Shown here piece after piece: positions 54,408 to 62,995 of a stretch of 64,000 nt of DNA. This stretch comes from Sanguibacter gelidistatuariae (lineage in GTDB: Bacteria > Actinomycetota > Actinomycetes > Actinomycetales > Cellulomonadaceae). A program made the translations under genes and the position numbers. The notes under the pieces are model-generated. The model did no database searches. It had not been told where the DNA came from and saw nothing but the letters and a program-made list of their open reading frames with translations. Location: the NCBI RefSeq assembly GCF_900096585.1, contig NZ_FMYH01000011.1, forward strand, positions 26,663 through 90,662. The letters are read 5' to 3'. Each line of letters starts with the position of its first letter. Within the stretch, counting starts at the first letter, position 1.

Positions 54408-55358
54408 GTGCCTCCCCGTTCCCCCTTGCCCCGGCGTCACGGGCTCGATGCCGCATGGATGCGCACCCCGGATGCCGACCCCTTGCGGACGACCCCCTGG
54501 CCGACCATGGGGGACTGGCTCGAGGACCGCCTGTCCGAGCGGGTGGATGTCGCCGGTTTCCTGGCGGCGGGACGGTTCGTCGACGAGACGGGCGCAGCGG
54601 TAGCCGCTGCCGCCGCCTACCGGCCGTGCGCCTTCGTGTGGTTCCACCGCGACCTTGTTGACGAAGCCGTTGTCCCCGGCGAGATCCACATCGTCCACCA
54701 GGACGAGCGGATCGTCGTGGTCGACAAACCTGCCTTCCTCTCGACCATCCCACGGGGCCGACACGTGGTGCAGTCCGTCGTGGTGCGTCTGCGTGAGCAG
54801 CTCGCGCTGCCCGAGCTCTCTCCGCTGCACCGCCTGGACAGAGTCACGTCGGGGTTGCTCGTCCTGGCCACGCAGCGTCGCTGGCGTGGCGCGTACCAGT
54901 CGTTGTTCCAGCGTCGTGAGGTGGATAAGGCCTATCGCGCTCTCGCCCCGCTGCGTCCCGACCTCGATCTTCCCGTCACCGTGCGCAATCATCTGCTCAC
55001 GCGTCGCGGCCAGTGGCAGGCGGAGGTGCTGCATGGCGCAGCGCCGAACGCCGAGTCGTTGATCGAGGTGGAGACCGTCCTGGGGGACATGGCGGTCTAC
55101 CGGCTCTCTCCCCGGACCGGACGCACCCACCAGCTGCGGATGCACATGCTCGGGCTGGGGATACCCATCAGCGGGGACCCGCTCTACCCGGTCGTCCGGG
55201 ACGTCGCGTTGGACGACTTCTCCACGCCCCTGCAGCTCCTGGCGAGCGACATGTCCTTCAAGGACCCGATCGACGGTGCCCAGCACCGCTTCGAGAGCGT
55301 GCGCAGGCTCCCGCTTCGCAGCGAGGTCATGCCCGACGACGCTAGACTCAACACATGA
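54408..55358 (+). CDS. RluA-family RNA pseudouridine synthase
   Basis: A 316-residue enzyme converting uridine to pseudouridine in rRNA or tRNA. The catalytic motif HRLDRVTSGLLVLA contains the essential Asp (about 146), with IHIVHQDERIVVVDKPA before it and TGRTHQLRMHM after. It has an N-terminal region of about 80 residues that resembles an S4-like or extra domain. GTG start at 54408. Its stop overlaps the start codon of the trpS leader peptide (ATGA, 55355-55358). Confidence 0.9.
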   Translation: MPPRSPLPRRHGLDAAWMRTPDADPLRTTPWPTMGDWLEDRLSERVDVAGFLAAGRFVDETGAAVAAAAAYRPCAFVWFHRDLVDEAVVPGEIHIVHQDERIVVVDKPAFLSTIPRGRHVVQSVVVRLREQLALPELSPLHRLDRVTSGLLVLATQRRWRGAYQSLFQRREVDKAYRALAPLRPDLDLPVTVRNHLLTRRGQWQAEVLHGAAPNAESLIEVETVLGDMAVYRLSPRTGRTHQLRMHMLGLGIPISGDPLYPVVRDVALDDFSTPLQLLASDMSFKDPIDGAQHRFESVRRLPLRSEVMPDDARLNT

Positions 55359-55390
55359 ATTTCAACCGTCTCGGCTGGTGGCTGCGCTAG
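55355..55390 (+). CDS. trpS leader peptide with tandem Trp codons
   Basis: ATG AAT TTC AAC CGT CTC GGC TGG TGG CTG CGC TAG: eleven residues, MNFNRLGWWLR, with two adjacent Trp codons, placed 98 bases before the tryptophanyl-tRNA synthetase start. This is the classical layout of ribosome-mediated attenuation, in which a shortage of charged tRNA-Trp stalls the ribosome at the Trp pair and lets trpS be transcribed. Translation probably couples to the preceding pseudouridine synthase stop. Confidence 0.88.
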   Translation: MNFNRLGWWLR

Positions 55391-55430
55391 CAGCCGTTCG
55401 AGACATCCGTCCGTGGGCTGCATGGCAGCC
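55380..55430 (+). promoter_or_regulatory. attenuator with alternative hairpins before trpS
   Basis: Four segments can pair in mutually exclusive ways: 1 GGCTGC (55380-55385), 2 GCAGCC (55390-55395), 3 GGCTGC (55416-55421), 4 GCAGCC (55425-55430). Pairs 1:2 and 3:4 give the pause and stop hairpins; 2:3 gives the antiterminator. Segment 1 overlaps the Trp codons. A further GGACC/GGTCC hairpin follows at about 55434-55446. There is no T-run after 3:4, so the switch may act on translation or with rho. Confidence 0.75.
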
Positions 55431-55487
55431 AGCGGACCGTCGGTCCAACGAGTCCATGCAGCCCTCTCACGTCAGAGGAAGAAGAGC

Positions 55488-56531
55488 ATGGTGGATACCT
55501 TCACAGCAACGCGCGCCCGTTCAGCACGCATCGGCGACGAGGTCGCCAAGCACCCGGAGCAGTTTCGAGTCCTGACCGGCGAGCGGCCGACCGGCCCGCT
55601 GCACCTCGGTCACTACTTCGGCACCCTCGTCGAGCGTGTGCGCCTGCAGAACCTCGGCGTCGAGACCTTCCTGATCCTGGCTGACTACCAGGTCATCACC
55701 GATCGCGACACGATGGCGAACGTGCGCCAGAACGTGCACGGGGCGATCCTGGACTACCTCGCCGCCGGCATCGATCCCACGCGGACGACCATCTTCGTCC
55801 ATTCCGTCGTCCCGGCCCTGAACCAGCTGCTGCTGCCGTTCCTGAGCCTGGTGACCGAGGCCGAACTGCACCGCAACCCGACCGTGAAGGCGGAGCTCGC
55901 GGCCTCCGGACGGGCACTGTCCGGGCTCCTGCTGACCTACCCGGTGCACCAGGCGGCCGACATCCTGTTCTGCAAGGGGAACCTCGTCCCCGTGGGCAAG
56001 GACAACGTCCCGCACGTCGAGCAGGCTCGCGTGATCGCCCGGCGGTTCAACGAACGCTACGGTCCGGTATTCCCCGAGCCGGAGGCGTTGGTGACGTCCA
56101 CCCCGGAGCTTGCTGGCCTGGACGGACGCAAGATGTCCAAGTCCTACGGCAACACGATCTCCCTGGGCATGACCGAGGACGAGACCGCCTCGGCTATTCG
56201 GAAGGCCCGCACGGATGGCGACCGGCGGATCACCTTCGACCCGGAGAACCGACCCGGCGTCGCCGGCCTGCTGACCACGGCCGCGCTCTGCCTGGACTCC
56301 GATCCGCTCACCCTGGCCGACCAGATCGGGGACGGCGGAGCGGGAAGGCTCAAGCAGGTCACGACTGACGCCGTGAACTCGTACCTCGCCCCGCACCGCC
56401 GGCGACGGGTCGAGCTTGCGGCCAACCTCGACCACGTCCGCGACATCCTCCGCCAGGGCAACGCCCGGGCCAATCAGATCGCGGAGACGACGCTGGGGGA
56501 GGTCCGCGTGGCGATGGGCACCGTGTACTGA
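55488..56531 (+). CDS. trpS: tryptophanyl-tRNA synthetase
   Basis: A 347-residue class I aminoacyl-tRNA synthetase. HIGH-type motif PLHLGHYFG (about 37-45) and KMSKS (about 215-219) form the ATP site; LADYQVITD and AADILFCKGNLVPVGKDNVPHVEQAR are TrpRS signatures. ATG 55488 follows GAGGAAGAAG. Expression should respond to Trp starvation via the leader upstream. Whether another trpS exists elsewhere cannot be seen here. Confidence 0.93.
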   Translation: MVDTFTATRARSARIGDEVAKHPEQFRVLTGERPTGPLHLGHYFGTLVERVRLQNLGVETFLILADYQVITDRDTMANVRQNVHGAILDYLAAGIDPTRTTIFVHSVVPALNQLLLPFLSLVTEAELHRNPTVKAELAASGRALSGLLLTYPVHQAADILFCKGNLVPVGKDNVPHVEQARVIARRFNERYGPVFPEPEALVTSTPELAGLDGRKMSKSYGNTISLGMTEDETASAIRKARTDGDRRITFDPENRPGVAGLLTTAALCLDSDPLTLADQIGDGGAGRLKQVTTDAVNSYLAPHRRRRVELAANLDHVRDILRQGNARANQIAETTLGEVRVAMGTVY

Positions 56532-56544
56532 GGAGCCCGCCGGT

Positions 56545-58470
56545 TCAGAGCTGGGCAGCCGTCCAGCCGGGTTCGAGCTCGAGCCGGTGCGTGGCGACTT
56601 CGCCGACCAGGTCGAAGAAGCCTTCATGAACACCTTCGTCGGAGGGGTCTTCGACGGTTCCGGCGGCGTAGAGGATGAGGAAGTCGACCGGCCGCCCGTC
56701 GGCCTTGCGCCGGATGACCCGCCCGAGCCGCTGGACCATCTGCCGACGGGACCTGCTCGCCGTCATGACGATCCCCAGATCCACAGACGGTAGGTCGATG
56801 CCCTCGTCGAGCAGCTTGGGGGCGGCCAGCGCCTGCAGGTCGCCGGAGGTCAGGCCGCGCAGGGCCGCGCCGCGCTCTGCGGCGGACATGCCGCTGTGCA
56901 GGGCGGATGCGGCCACGCCCCATTCTCGAAGCCGGATCGTCGCCTCTTCCGCGACCTCTTTCGACTGCGTGAACAGGACGGCGCCCTGGCTGGCGGCCAC
57001 GACCTCGGAGAGCTCCTCGATCGCGTCGAGCTTTCCCGACAGCAGCGCCAGCATCCGGCGTCGGTCACGCATCGAGCCCGTCGCGGTGCGGGCGGCGTGG
57101 CCGACGCGACCGGGTGCGCCGCAGAGGCGACCGATCTGCTGGAGCAGCCCGCCGCCTCCGCCCCCCAGGGCGCCCTGGCTGCGCAGGGCTCGGATCGCGG
57201 TCGAGATCTTCTGGCTCAGGTCGTCGTACTCGGCCTGCTCTTCGTCGTTCATCGTGACGGGTGCCATGACCAGGCGGAAGGGTGCGACGACTTTCTCGCG
57301 GATGGCCCGGTCGAACCCGACGACGAGACGGGTACCGCCGAAATACGGGTTGAGCACCGCCTCGATGGCGTCGTCCGTCCGCTCGAGCGTCGCGGTGAGG
57401 CCCAACCGTCGTTCGTACCCGACGCGAAGCGCGACCTGGAAGCCCTCGGCGCCGTACCGGTGGACCTCGTCGGCCACGATGAGCGACGCGCGCGGAATGG
57501 CGCTCAGATCTGTCTTCGTCGCCGAGTTCACCACGGCGATGGTCACATCCGCGGACTCCGGGTTCCCGGAGGACCGGCCACCGAGCCACGCCACCCTCAG
57601 GTCAGGCAAGAAGCTCGCGAACCGAGCCGTCCACTGGTCCTGCAGGTCGACCGACGGGACGAGGACGGTGGACCGCTCGCCTCGAGCTGCCGCGTGCGCG
57701 ACGGCCTCGAGCCCGACGTGGGTCTTGCCCGTTCCGGTGACCGCCTCGATGATCCCGTGGCATCCGCTGGCGTACCAGGCCGCGATCGCCTCGTGCTGCC
57801 AGGACATGAGATCGAGGACGTGGACGGGAGCCTGCTGCGCGGCTCGGGCGACTGCGGGGGCGCGGACGGGCGTGGCGGAGGGCTCCGGTTCGAGGAGGTG
57901 CGCGTAGGTGTCGCGATCCTGAACCTCCCTGCGTGATCGGGGCGACCGCGCCGGCTGGGGTGACGGCGCGCTTGAGTCGGTTGGCCCAGAGGCGACCTGC
58001 CACCGCGGGACCGTCGAGTCGTCCTTGGTGAAGACGCTGCGTTCGCCGTAGAGGACCTGGTTGACCTCCGAGCGGCCGGTCGGCTGTCCGTCTCGGGTGA
58101 GCTGGAAGGCGATCTCCCGGACCGTGGAGTGCGGGGTGCTGGTCAGAGCGCGGATGATCGCACCGCGCAGGGTGCCGTCGTCGACGTGCGCGAGAGCCGC
58201 CGCAGCCGTCAGCGTGCCGAGGTAGACGTCGTGCCCGTCGATCTGAGTGGTGGCATTCCCCTCGCCGTCGACCCACACGCGCCCGCCGCCCGGGCGAATG
58301 GCCAGGAATGCGATGACCAGGGGGAGTGCCGCGTCGACCCCGACGATCTCGGTGAGGGGCACGTCGTCGGAGAGGCGGGTCAGCGTCTGGGGCGACGTGC
58401 TCAGCCGCCACCGGTCCTCGCCGCGCTCGCCGGTCCATCGGTCTCCGGGAGCGATCATGGGCGCGTGCAT
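56545..58470 (-). CDS. XPB/SSL2-like DEAD/DEAH-box helicase
   Basis: A 641-residue superfamily-2 helicase. Walker A is EAVTGTGKTHVGLEA (about 242-256), motif II is VADEVHR, a Q-like SWQHEAIAAWY precedes, and the C-terminal lobe has VLFTQSKEVAEEA, LLDEGIDLPSVDLGIVM and QRLGRVIRRK. The first ~220 residues are a separate N-terminal region with no known domain recognised. I chose ATG 58470, which has GAGG seven bases upstream. The role may be repair or phage defence; its position does not show which. Confidence 0.88.
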   Translation of the reverse strand: MHAPMIAPGDRWTGERGEDRWRLSTSPQTLTRLSDDVPLTEIVGVDAALPLVIAFLAIRPGGGRVWVDGEGNATTQIDGHDVYLGTLTAAAALAHVDDGTLRGAIIRALTSTPHSTVREIAFQLTRDGQPTGRSEVNQVLYGERSVFTKDDSTVPRWQVASGPTDSSAPSPQPARSPRSRREVQDRDTYAHLLEPEPSATPVRAPAVARAAQQAPVHVLDLMSWQHEAIAAWYASGCHGIIEAVTGTGKTHVGLEAVAHAAARGERSTVLVPSVDLQDQWTARFASFLPDLRVAWLGGRSSGNPESADVTIAVVNSATKTDLSAIPRASLIVADEVHRYGAEGFQVALRVGYERRLGLTATLERTDDAIEAVLNPYFGGTRLVVGFDRAIREKVVAPFRLVMAPVTMNDEEQAEYDDLSQKISTAIRALRSQGALGGGGGGLLQQIGRLCGAPGRVGHAARTATGSMRDRRRMLALLSGKLDAIEELSEVVAASQGAVLFTQSKEVAEEATIRLREWGVAASALHSGMSAAERGAALRGLTSGDLQALAAPKLLDEGIDLPSVDLGIVMTASRSRRQMVQRLGRVIRRKADGRPVDFLILYAAGTVEDPSDEGVHEGFFDLVGEVATHRLELEPGWTAAQL

Positions 58471-58635
58471 GGGTGTGACCTCTGTCTGGCTTTGACTGTC
58501 TGGCTGTGACGGGATGTGGCTTCGGGTGGGCGGCGCTGGCACCCCGGTTCGCCATGTGAAGTGTAGGCGACCAGGTCATCGCGGTGTCTGGTTCCTACGG
58601 CGTGCTGCGCCTGCTCGACCTGTTCGCCCAGGGCA

Positions 58636-59985
58636 TCAAGCGGCGCTGATCTGGCGCCCGCGGCGCTGGCTCGCCTCCCACTCGCGGAAGTGCGGCAGGG
58701 CGAGCACACAGACCGCCGCGGCGACGAGGAACAGGCCGCCCGCGACGAGGAAGGGCGTCCGGAACCCGAGCAGCCCCGCGAGCGTCCCGCCCAGCAGAGC
58801 TCCTACGGCCAGGCCCAACAGGCTCAGGAGTCGGTTCACCGAGCTGACCCTGCCGATCAGCGCACTCGGGATGGCCCGCTGGCGCACCGATGCGGCGAGG
58901 ACGTTCCAGACGACCGCATGGCAGATGTACGCCGCCAGGGCGATGGCCACGACGACGACGTTGCTCGACGCCGCGATGACGACGAACGACGCCGCGCCCA
59001 GCCCGAGCGCCCCGACGATCGACCAGCCGTAGCCGACCCGTCTGCTCAGCCGGCCGGCCAGCCAGCTGCCTGCGAGGCCGCCGAGGGCCGAGAACGACAG
59101 GAGCAGGCCGTAGCCGGTCGCGGACAGGCCGAGGATGTCGTGGGCGTAGAGCACGAGGTAGGAGAACGGGATCATGTAGCCGATGCTCGCGAGCGCTGCG
59201 ACGACGACCAGGGTGCGCACGACGGGGTGACGGACGGTCCAGGCGGCGCCCTCCTTGATGTCGGCAAGGACGGTCGGCGCGGGCGCCTGCGCGGACGCTG
59301 CCGGATCGGGGACCGGCTGCGTATAGGTACCGCGGAGGGCGAAGAAGCTCACGCCGGCGACGAGGAACGCCACGGCATTGAGCCCGGTCGCGGCACAGGC
59401 GGCGACCCCGAAGAGGAGCCCACCGAGCGGCGGCCCGACGAACTCGTCGATGACGACCTGCGTCCCCGCGATCTGCGAGTTCGCGCGATCAAGATCCTTC
59501 GCCGCGACGGCCTGCGGCAGGACGGCGAAGGCGGAGGTGTCAGACACGGTCTCGATGACGCCGATCGCGGCGTAGACCAGATAGAGGACGGCGAGCGGGG
59601 CGGCGCCGGCCGCCACGAGGACCGTGAGGATCGCGAACATCGCCGCCCGCGAGAAGTTGGCCAGGTACAGCAGGCGCCGGCGGTCGCTCCGGTCGACGAG
59701 CACCCCGACGCCGAGGACGGTGAGGATGCGGGGGACCGTGTAGGCGATCGTCAGGCCGGCGACGGCGAGCGGGTCTCGCGTGATGGCCGCGGCCAGCAGC
59801 GGCATCGTGACGAACGTGACGCCGTCGGCGAGGTTCGACGCGGCGTTGCCGAGCCAGATGCGGCGGAACTCGGGGCCTAGCTTCACGCGCGGTCGCGGTG
59901 GGACGCACGGCCGCCGCGGGAGGCGCGGGACGGCGTCGGGCACGTGTTCAGGGAATTGCTCCAGTTCTCTTGCGGCGGCGTGCAC
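58636..59985 (-). CDS. MFS transporter
   Basis: A 449-residue transporter with about twelve helices, similar to the MFS_3/enterobactin-exporter branch: FRRIWLGNAASNLADGVTFVTMPLLAAAITRDPLAVAGLTIAYTVPR near the start, GVLVDRSDRRRLLYLAN as motif A, and SVNRLLSLLGLAVGALLGG late. The first start is GTG at 59985; a GTG at 59886 (VKLGPEFRR) would remove an Arg/Pro-rich leader and could be the real one. It is divergent from arsR, with the shared operator covering both starts. Confidence 0.88.
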   Translation of the reverse strand: MHAAARELEQFPEHVPDAVPRLPRRPCVPPRPRVKLGPEFRRIWLGNAASNLADGVTFVTMPLLAAAITRDPLAVAGLTIAYTVPRILTVLGVGVLVDRSDRRRLLYLANFSRAAMFAILTVLVAAGAAPLAVLYLVYAAIGVIETVSDTSAFAVLPQAVAAKDLDRANSQIAGTQVVIDEFVGPPLGGLLFGVAACAATGLNAVAFLVAGVSFFALRGTYTQPVPDPAASAQAPAPTVLADIKEGAAWTVRHPVVRTLVVVAALASIGYMIPFSYLVLYAHDILGLSATGYGLLLSFSALGGLAGSWLAGRLSRRVGYGWSIVGALGLGAASFVVIAASSNVVVVAIALAAYICHAVVWNVLAASVRQRAIPSALIGRVSSVNRLLSLLGLAVGALLGGTLAGLLGFRTPFLVAGGLFLVAAAVCVLALPHFREWEASQRRGRQISAA

Positions 59986-59995
59986 GCGAGGGGTA

Positions 59996-60019
59996 ATCTA
60001 CAACCAAATGGTTGTAGAT
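59996..60019. promoter_or_regulatory. 24-base operator overlapping the arsR start codon
   Basis: ATCTACAACCA (59996-60006), spacer AA, TGGTTGTAGAT (60009-60019): a perfect inverted repeat that includes the ATG (60008-60010) of the ArsR gene and lies 11 bases from the MFS GTG. The position fits an operator that blocks transcription of a leaderless or near-leaderless message in both directions. Confidence 0.88.
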
Positions 60020-60352
60020 ACTCTGAGCGATGCCGAGGTCGACCGCATCTTCCACGCACTGGCCGACGCTACCCGACGTGACATCGTCACCCGGGTCATC
60101 CACCGCGAGCAGTCCGTCTCGATGCTCGCTCAGCACTACGCGATGAGTTTCGCGGCGGTCCAGAAGCACGTGGTGGTCCTTGAACGGGCGGCGCTCGTGA
60201 CCAAGGAACGCCGGGGGAGGGAGCAGATCGTGCACGGGGACCGCGCGACGCTGCGCAAGGCTGCCCGCCTGCTCGACGCCTACGAAGAGATCTGGCGCCT
60301 GCGAGCACAGAGCATCGATGAGATTCTGGCTGAAGATATACGAGAGGAATGA
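60008..60352 (+). CDS. ArsR-family repressor
   Basis: A 114-residue winged-helix protein: DAEVDRIFHALADATRRDIVTRVI (about 7-30), recognition helix MLAQHYAMSFAAVQKHVVVLERAALVTKER (about 38-67). No metal-binding Cys motif is present, so it belongs to the group paired with SRPBCC proteins. The start codon has no ribosome site and lies inside a palindrome, so the transcript is probably leaderless. The stop is four bases from the SRPBCC gene. Confidence 0.9.
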   Translation: MVVDTLSDAEVDRIFHALADATRRDIVTRVIHREQSVSMLAQHYAMSFAAVQKHVVVLERAALVTKERRGREQIVHGDRATLRKAARLLDAYEEIWRLRAQSIDEILAEDIREE

Positions 60353-60356
60353 CGTC

Positions 60357-60851
60357 ATGGCCGTCGTCAGCACCCGCAAGGACACCAGTGCCCTGACCTT
60401 GACCTTTGTCGCAGAGTTTGAGGCGAGCATCGAGCGTGTGTGGCAGGTCTGGCAGGATCCACGCCAGCTCGAGCGCTGGTGGGGACCGCCCACCTGGCCG
60501 GCCACCTTCGACTCCCACGACTTCGTCGTCGGCGGTCAGTCCCGCTACTACATGACCGGACCGGAGGGCGAGAAGGCTCTCGGCTGGTGGACGATCACCG
60601 CGATCGACGCGCCGCACCGGCTCGAGTTCGACGACGGTTTCTCCGGAGCCGACGGCGAGCCCGACCCTGCCATGAAACCGATCGCGTGCGTCGTGACGTT
60701 TGAGACGGTCGACGGGAAGACCCGGATGACCACGGTGACCCGCTTCGTCAGCGTCGAGCACCTCGAGCAGGTCACCGCGATGGGCATGGAAGAAGGAATG
60801 CGCGGGGCGATGGGGCAGATCGACGCGCTCCTGGCCGCCGCATCCCACTGA
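60357..60851 (+). CDS. SRPBCC (AHSA1-like) ligand-binding protein
   Basis: A 164-residue START-like domain protein: LTFVAEFEASIERVWQVWQDPRQLERWWGPPTWPATFDSHDF pattern (about 14-55), then GWWTITAIDAPHRLEFDDGFSGADGEP. It is the usual second gene of ArsR-SRPBCC pairs and probably binds a small hydrophobic ligand or helps the protein sense it. Four bases separate it from arsR; expected to be co-regulated with the divergent MFS pump. Confidence 0.9.
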   Translation: MAVVSTRKDTSALTLTFVAEFEASIERVWQVWQDPRQLERWWGPPTWPATFDSHDFVVGGQSRYYMTGPEGEKALGWWTITAIDAPHRLEFDDGFSGADGEPDPAMKPIACVVTFETVDGKTRMTTVTRFVSVEHLEQVTAMGMEEGMRGAMGQIDALLAAASH

Positions 60852-60906
60852 CGGTCTGGTCCCGCTGACTGTCTAGCCAGTCCCGCCCCCTGACGAAGGA
60901 GAATGC

Positions 60907-61200
60907 ATGTCGTTCCAGGCCTACCTCGACGCGATCGAGGTCAAGACCGGTCGCACCCCACGCGAGCTGGTCTCCATCGCGGAGCAGAAGGGCTTCGCCG
61001 ACCCGGCCGTCAAGGCGGGCGTGATCCTCGAGTGGCTCAAGGACGACTACGGGCTCGGCCGTGGTCACGGGATGGCGCTTGTCCACGTGATCAAGAACGG
61101 GCCGACCATCTCCGCCAAGCACGTGGGTACGAGCGGACCGCACAGCGACGAGTCCAACACGCTGTGGCTCGACGGGAAGGCCACGAAGCCGTCTGCCTGA
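60907..61200 (+). CDS. DUF4287 protein
   Basis: A 97-residue cytoplasmic protein: MSFQAYLDAIEVKTGRTPRELVSIAEQKGFADPAVKAGVILEWLKDDYGLGRGHGMALVHVIKNG is the DUF4287 core, and the tail is acidic/basic mixed. AGGAGAA precedes ATG 60907. The function of the family is not established. It is separated from the SRPBCC gene by 55 bases and from ligD-like polymerase by 57. Confidence 0.88.
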   Translation: MSFQAYLDAIEVKTGRTPRELVSIAEQKGFADPAVKAGVILEWLKDDYGLGRGHGMALVHVIKNGPTISAKHVGTSGPHSDESNTLWLDGKATKPSA

Positions 61201-61257
61201 GGTTTGCCTGGGGTCCTCCCGGGATGCCGTGTCGGTGCGGGTAGGTACGTTGGACCT

Positions 61258-62289
61258 ATGGCCAGCGAAGCGGTGGTGCTGACGGTCCCTGGACCGCACG
61301 GCGAGCGTGAGATCCGGGTGTCGAGCCCGGGCCGCGTGCTCTGGCCCGCGCTCGGGATCACCAAGGGGGACCTCGCCCGGTACCTGGTCGACGTCGGTGG
61401 GCCGTTCGTCGCCGCCAACGGGGACCGGCCCGTCTCACTGCAGCGATTCTCGACGGACGTGGACGGGGAGCAGTTCTTCTCCAAGAACCCTCCGCGCGGC
61501 GTGCCGGCCTTCGTCCGGTCCGTGACCGTCGTGTACCCCAGCGGTCGGTCCCATCCCCAGCTGGTCATCGACGAGCCCGCCGCCGCGGTCTGGGCGGCTC
61601 AGATGAACACGATCGTCTTCCACCCGTGGGCCTCGCGTGCGCAGGATCCCGACAACCCCGATCAGCTCCGGATCGACCTCGACCCCCAGCCCGGCACGGA
61701 CTTTGGTGACGCGATCGGCGTTGCGCAGGAGCTGCGGGCGGTGCTCGCCTCCGCCGGGTTGACGGCCTTTGTGAAGACGTCCGGGAACCGGGGACTGCAC
61801 ATCTTTGCGCCGATCTCGCCGGTTCACGAGTTCCTCGACGTGCGCCACGCGGTGATCGGAGCGGCCCGTGAGCTCGAACGGCGTCTTCCGGACCGCGTGA
61901 CGACCGCATGGTGGAAGGAGGAGCGCGGGCGCAAGATCTTCGTCGACTACAACCAGGCCAACCGGGACCGCACCATGGCCGGGGCCTACAGCCCGCGGGC
62001 GCTGCCGCACGCCCCGGTGTCGTGCCCGCTGGGGTGGGACGAGCTCGAGGGCGCCTCGCCGGAGTCGTTCACGGTGCTCTCCGTGCCGGAGCGACTGGCA
62101 ACCGTGGGGGACCCATGGGCGACCATGCACGACGACCCGGGATCGATCGACGTGCTGCTCGGGTGGTGGGAACGGGATGTAGCAGCCGGGCTGGGTGAGC
62201 TGCCATTCCCGCCCGACTTCCCGAAGATGCCTGGGGAACCGCCGCGGGTGCAGCCGAGCAGAGCAAAGAAGGGGGACGGTGGGAGGTGA
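61258..62289 (+). CDS. stand-alone LigD-type polymerase (NHEJ)
   Basis: A 343-residue primase-polymerase of the LigD polymerase class. Seen motifs: LGITKGDLARYLVDVGG, GEQFFSKNPPRGVPAFVRSV, the metal-binding LRIDLDPQPG (about 139-148), TSGNRGLHIF (about 177-186), and KIFVDYNQANRDRTMAGAYSPR. These enzymes fill gaps during non-homologous end joining with Ku and a ligase. No Ku, nuclease or ligase domain or gene is visible here, so partners must lie elsewhere. GTG at 62279 of the next gene overlaps its last 11 bases. Confidence 0.9.
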   Translation: MASEAVVLTVPGPHGEREIRVSSPGRVLWPALGITKGDLARYLVDVGGPFVAANGDRPVSLQRFSTDVDGEQFFSKNPPRGVPAFVRSVTVVYPSGRSHPQLVIDEPAAAVWAAQMNTIVFHPWASRAQDPDNPDQLRIDLDPQPGTDFGDAIGVAQELRAVLASAGLTAFVKTSGNRGLHIFAPISPVHEFLDVRHAVIGAARELERRLPDRVTTAWWKEERGRKIFVDYNQANRDRTMAGAYSPRALPHAPVSCPLGWDELEGASPESFTVLSVPERLATVGDPWATMHDDPGSIDVLLGWWERDVAAGLGELPFPPDFPKMPGEPPRVQPSRAKKGDGGR

Positions 62290-62304
62290 GAGGTCCGACG
62301 ACGT

Positions 62305-62952
62305 ATGTGCTGCGTCCCTATGGGAGTTCCTCGAGCCCGGTGTGTTGTTGACGTGGGACTCCACTACTGGGCGGACGTGTCGCCAGCGAACTGGCTCGTT
62401 GCCTCGCCGACTCCGTGGGAGCGGCTGGTCACTCTGGGGCCGGACGGATTTCAGTCGCGGGCTCGACTTCGATTTGTCCCCGATCCCATCAGGCCTGGGC
62501 AGGCCGAGTCGGACGTCAACGTCGGTGATGGCCACCCGTCTGACCTCTTGCAAGCAAGGCGAGCGCTCCACCGGCTCTGGAGGTTCACCGCCACTCCTCA
62601 GGATTGCTACTTCTGTCTGTGGGACGGCTACTCGGGACTCTCGCCTGAGATGAGCGCCGGCCCGTTGGTCGCACTTCCCCCTGGGCAGGAGTATCCCTAC
62701 CGGCAGTACGCCCTGTTCCGTGGACGACTGACCGATATCGACGAGTGGGAGACGTTTCTCGGGGCCGACGGGGGAGATTTTCCACCCGCACTTGTCTGGC
62801 CGGCGGACCGGAGCTGGTGCTTCGCCCGTGATGTCGACCCGCACTGGGCGGGGATCGTCGGCAGTCAGGCCGCCGTGGATGCGCTCGTGGCTGACACCTA
62901 CCTGGATGTCGTCGTCGTTCGACCGGGCGATGCTGTTCCGACGTACTACTAG
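62305..62952 (+). CDS. hypothetical protein, probably frameshifted near its start
   Basis: A 215-residue hypothetical protein. From about residue 20 the sequence looks genuine (HYWADVSPANWLVASPTPWERLVTLGPDGF, then SDLLQARRALHRLWRFTATPQDCYFCLWDGY and FPPALVWPADRSWCFARDVDP), but the first 19 residues (CC, PRARC) look out of frame. In the alternative frame a GTG at 62279 with AAGGGGGA upstream gives SLWEFLEPGVLLTW, which would join naturally. A one-base loss near 62345-62365 is therefore likely. Family unknown. Confidence 0.65.
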   Translation: MCCVPMGVPRARCVVDVGLHYWADVSPANWLVASPTPWERLVTLGPDGFQSRARLRFVPDPIRPGQAESDVNVGDGHPSDLLQARRALHRLWRFTATPQDCYFCLWDGYSGLSPEMSAGPLVALPPGQEYPYRQYALFRGRLTDIDEWETFLGADGGDFPPALVWPADRSWCFARDVDPHWAGIVGSQAAVDALVADTYLDVVVVRPGDAVPTYY

Positions 62953-62962
62953 CGCGGGTGGA

Positions 62963-62995
62963 ACGCCGGCTATGGCCGAGCTCGGCGGGTGTTTG
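62963..62995 (+). terminator. weak hairpin after the hypothetical gene
   Basis: A GCCGAGCTCGGC palindrome around 62975-62986, flanked by CGCCG / CGGCG, is followed by GTGTTTGATTGTT. It could end the transcript of the preceding gene; pairing is imperfect and the T-content modest. Confidence 0.35.
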
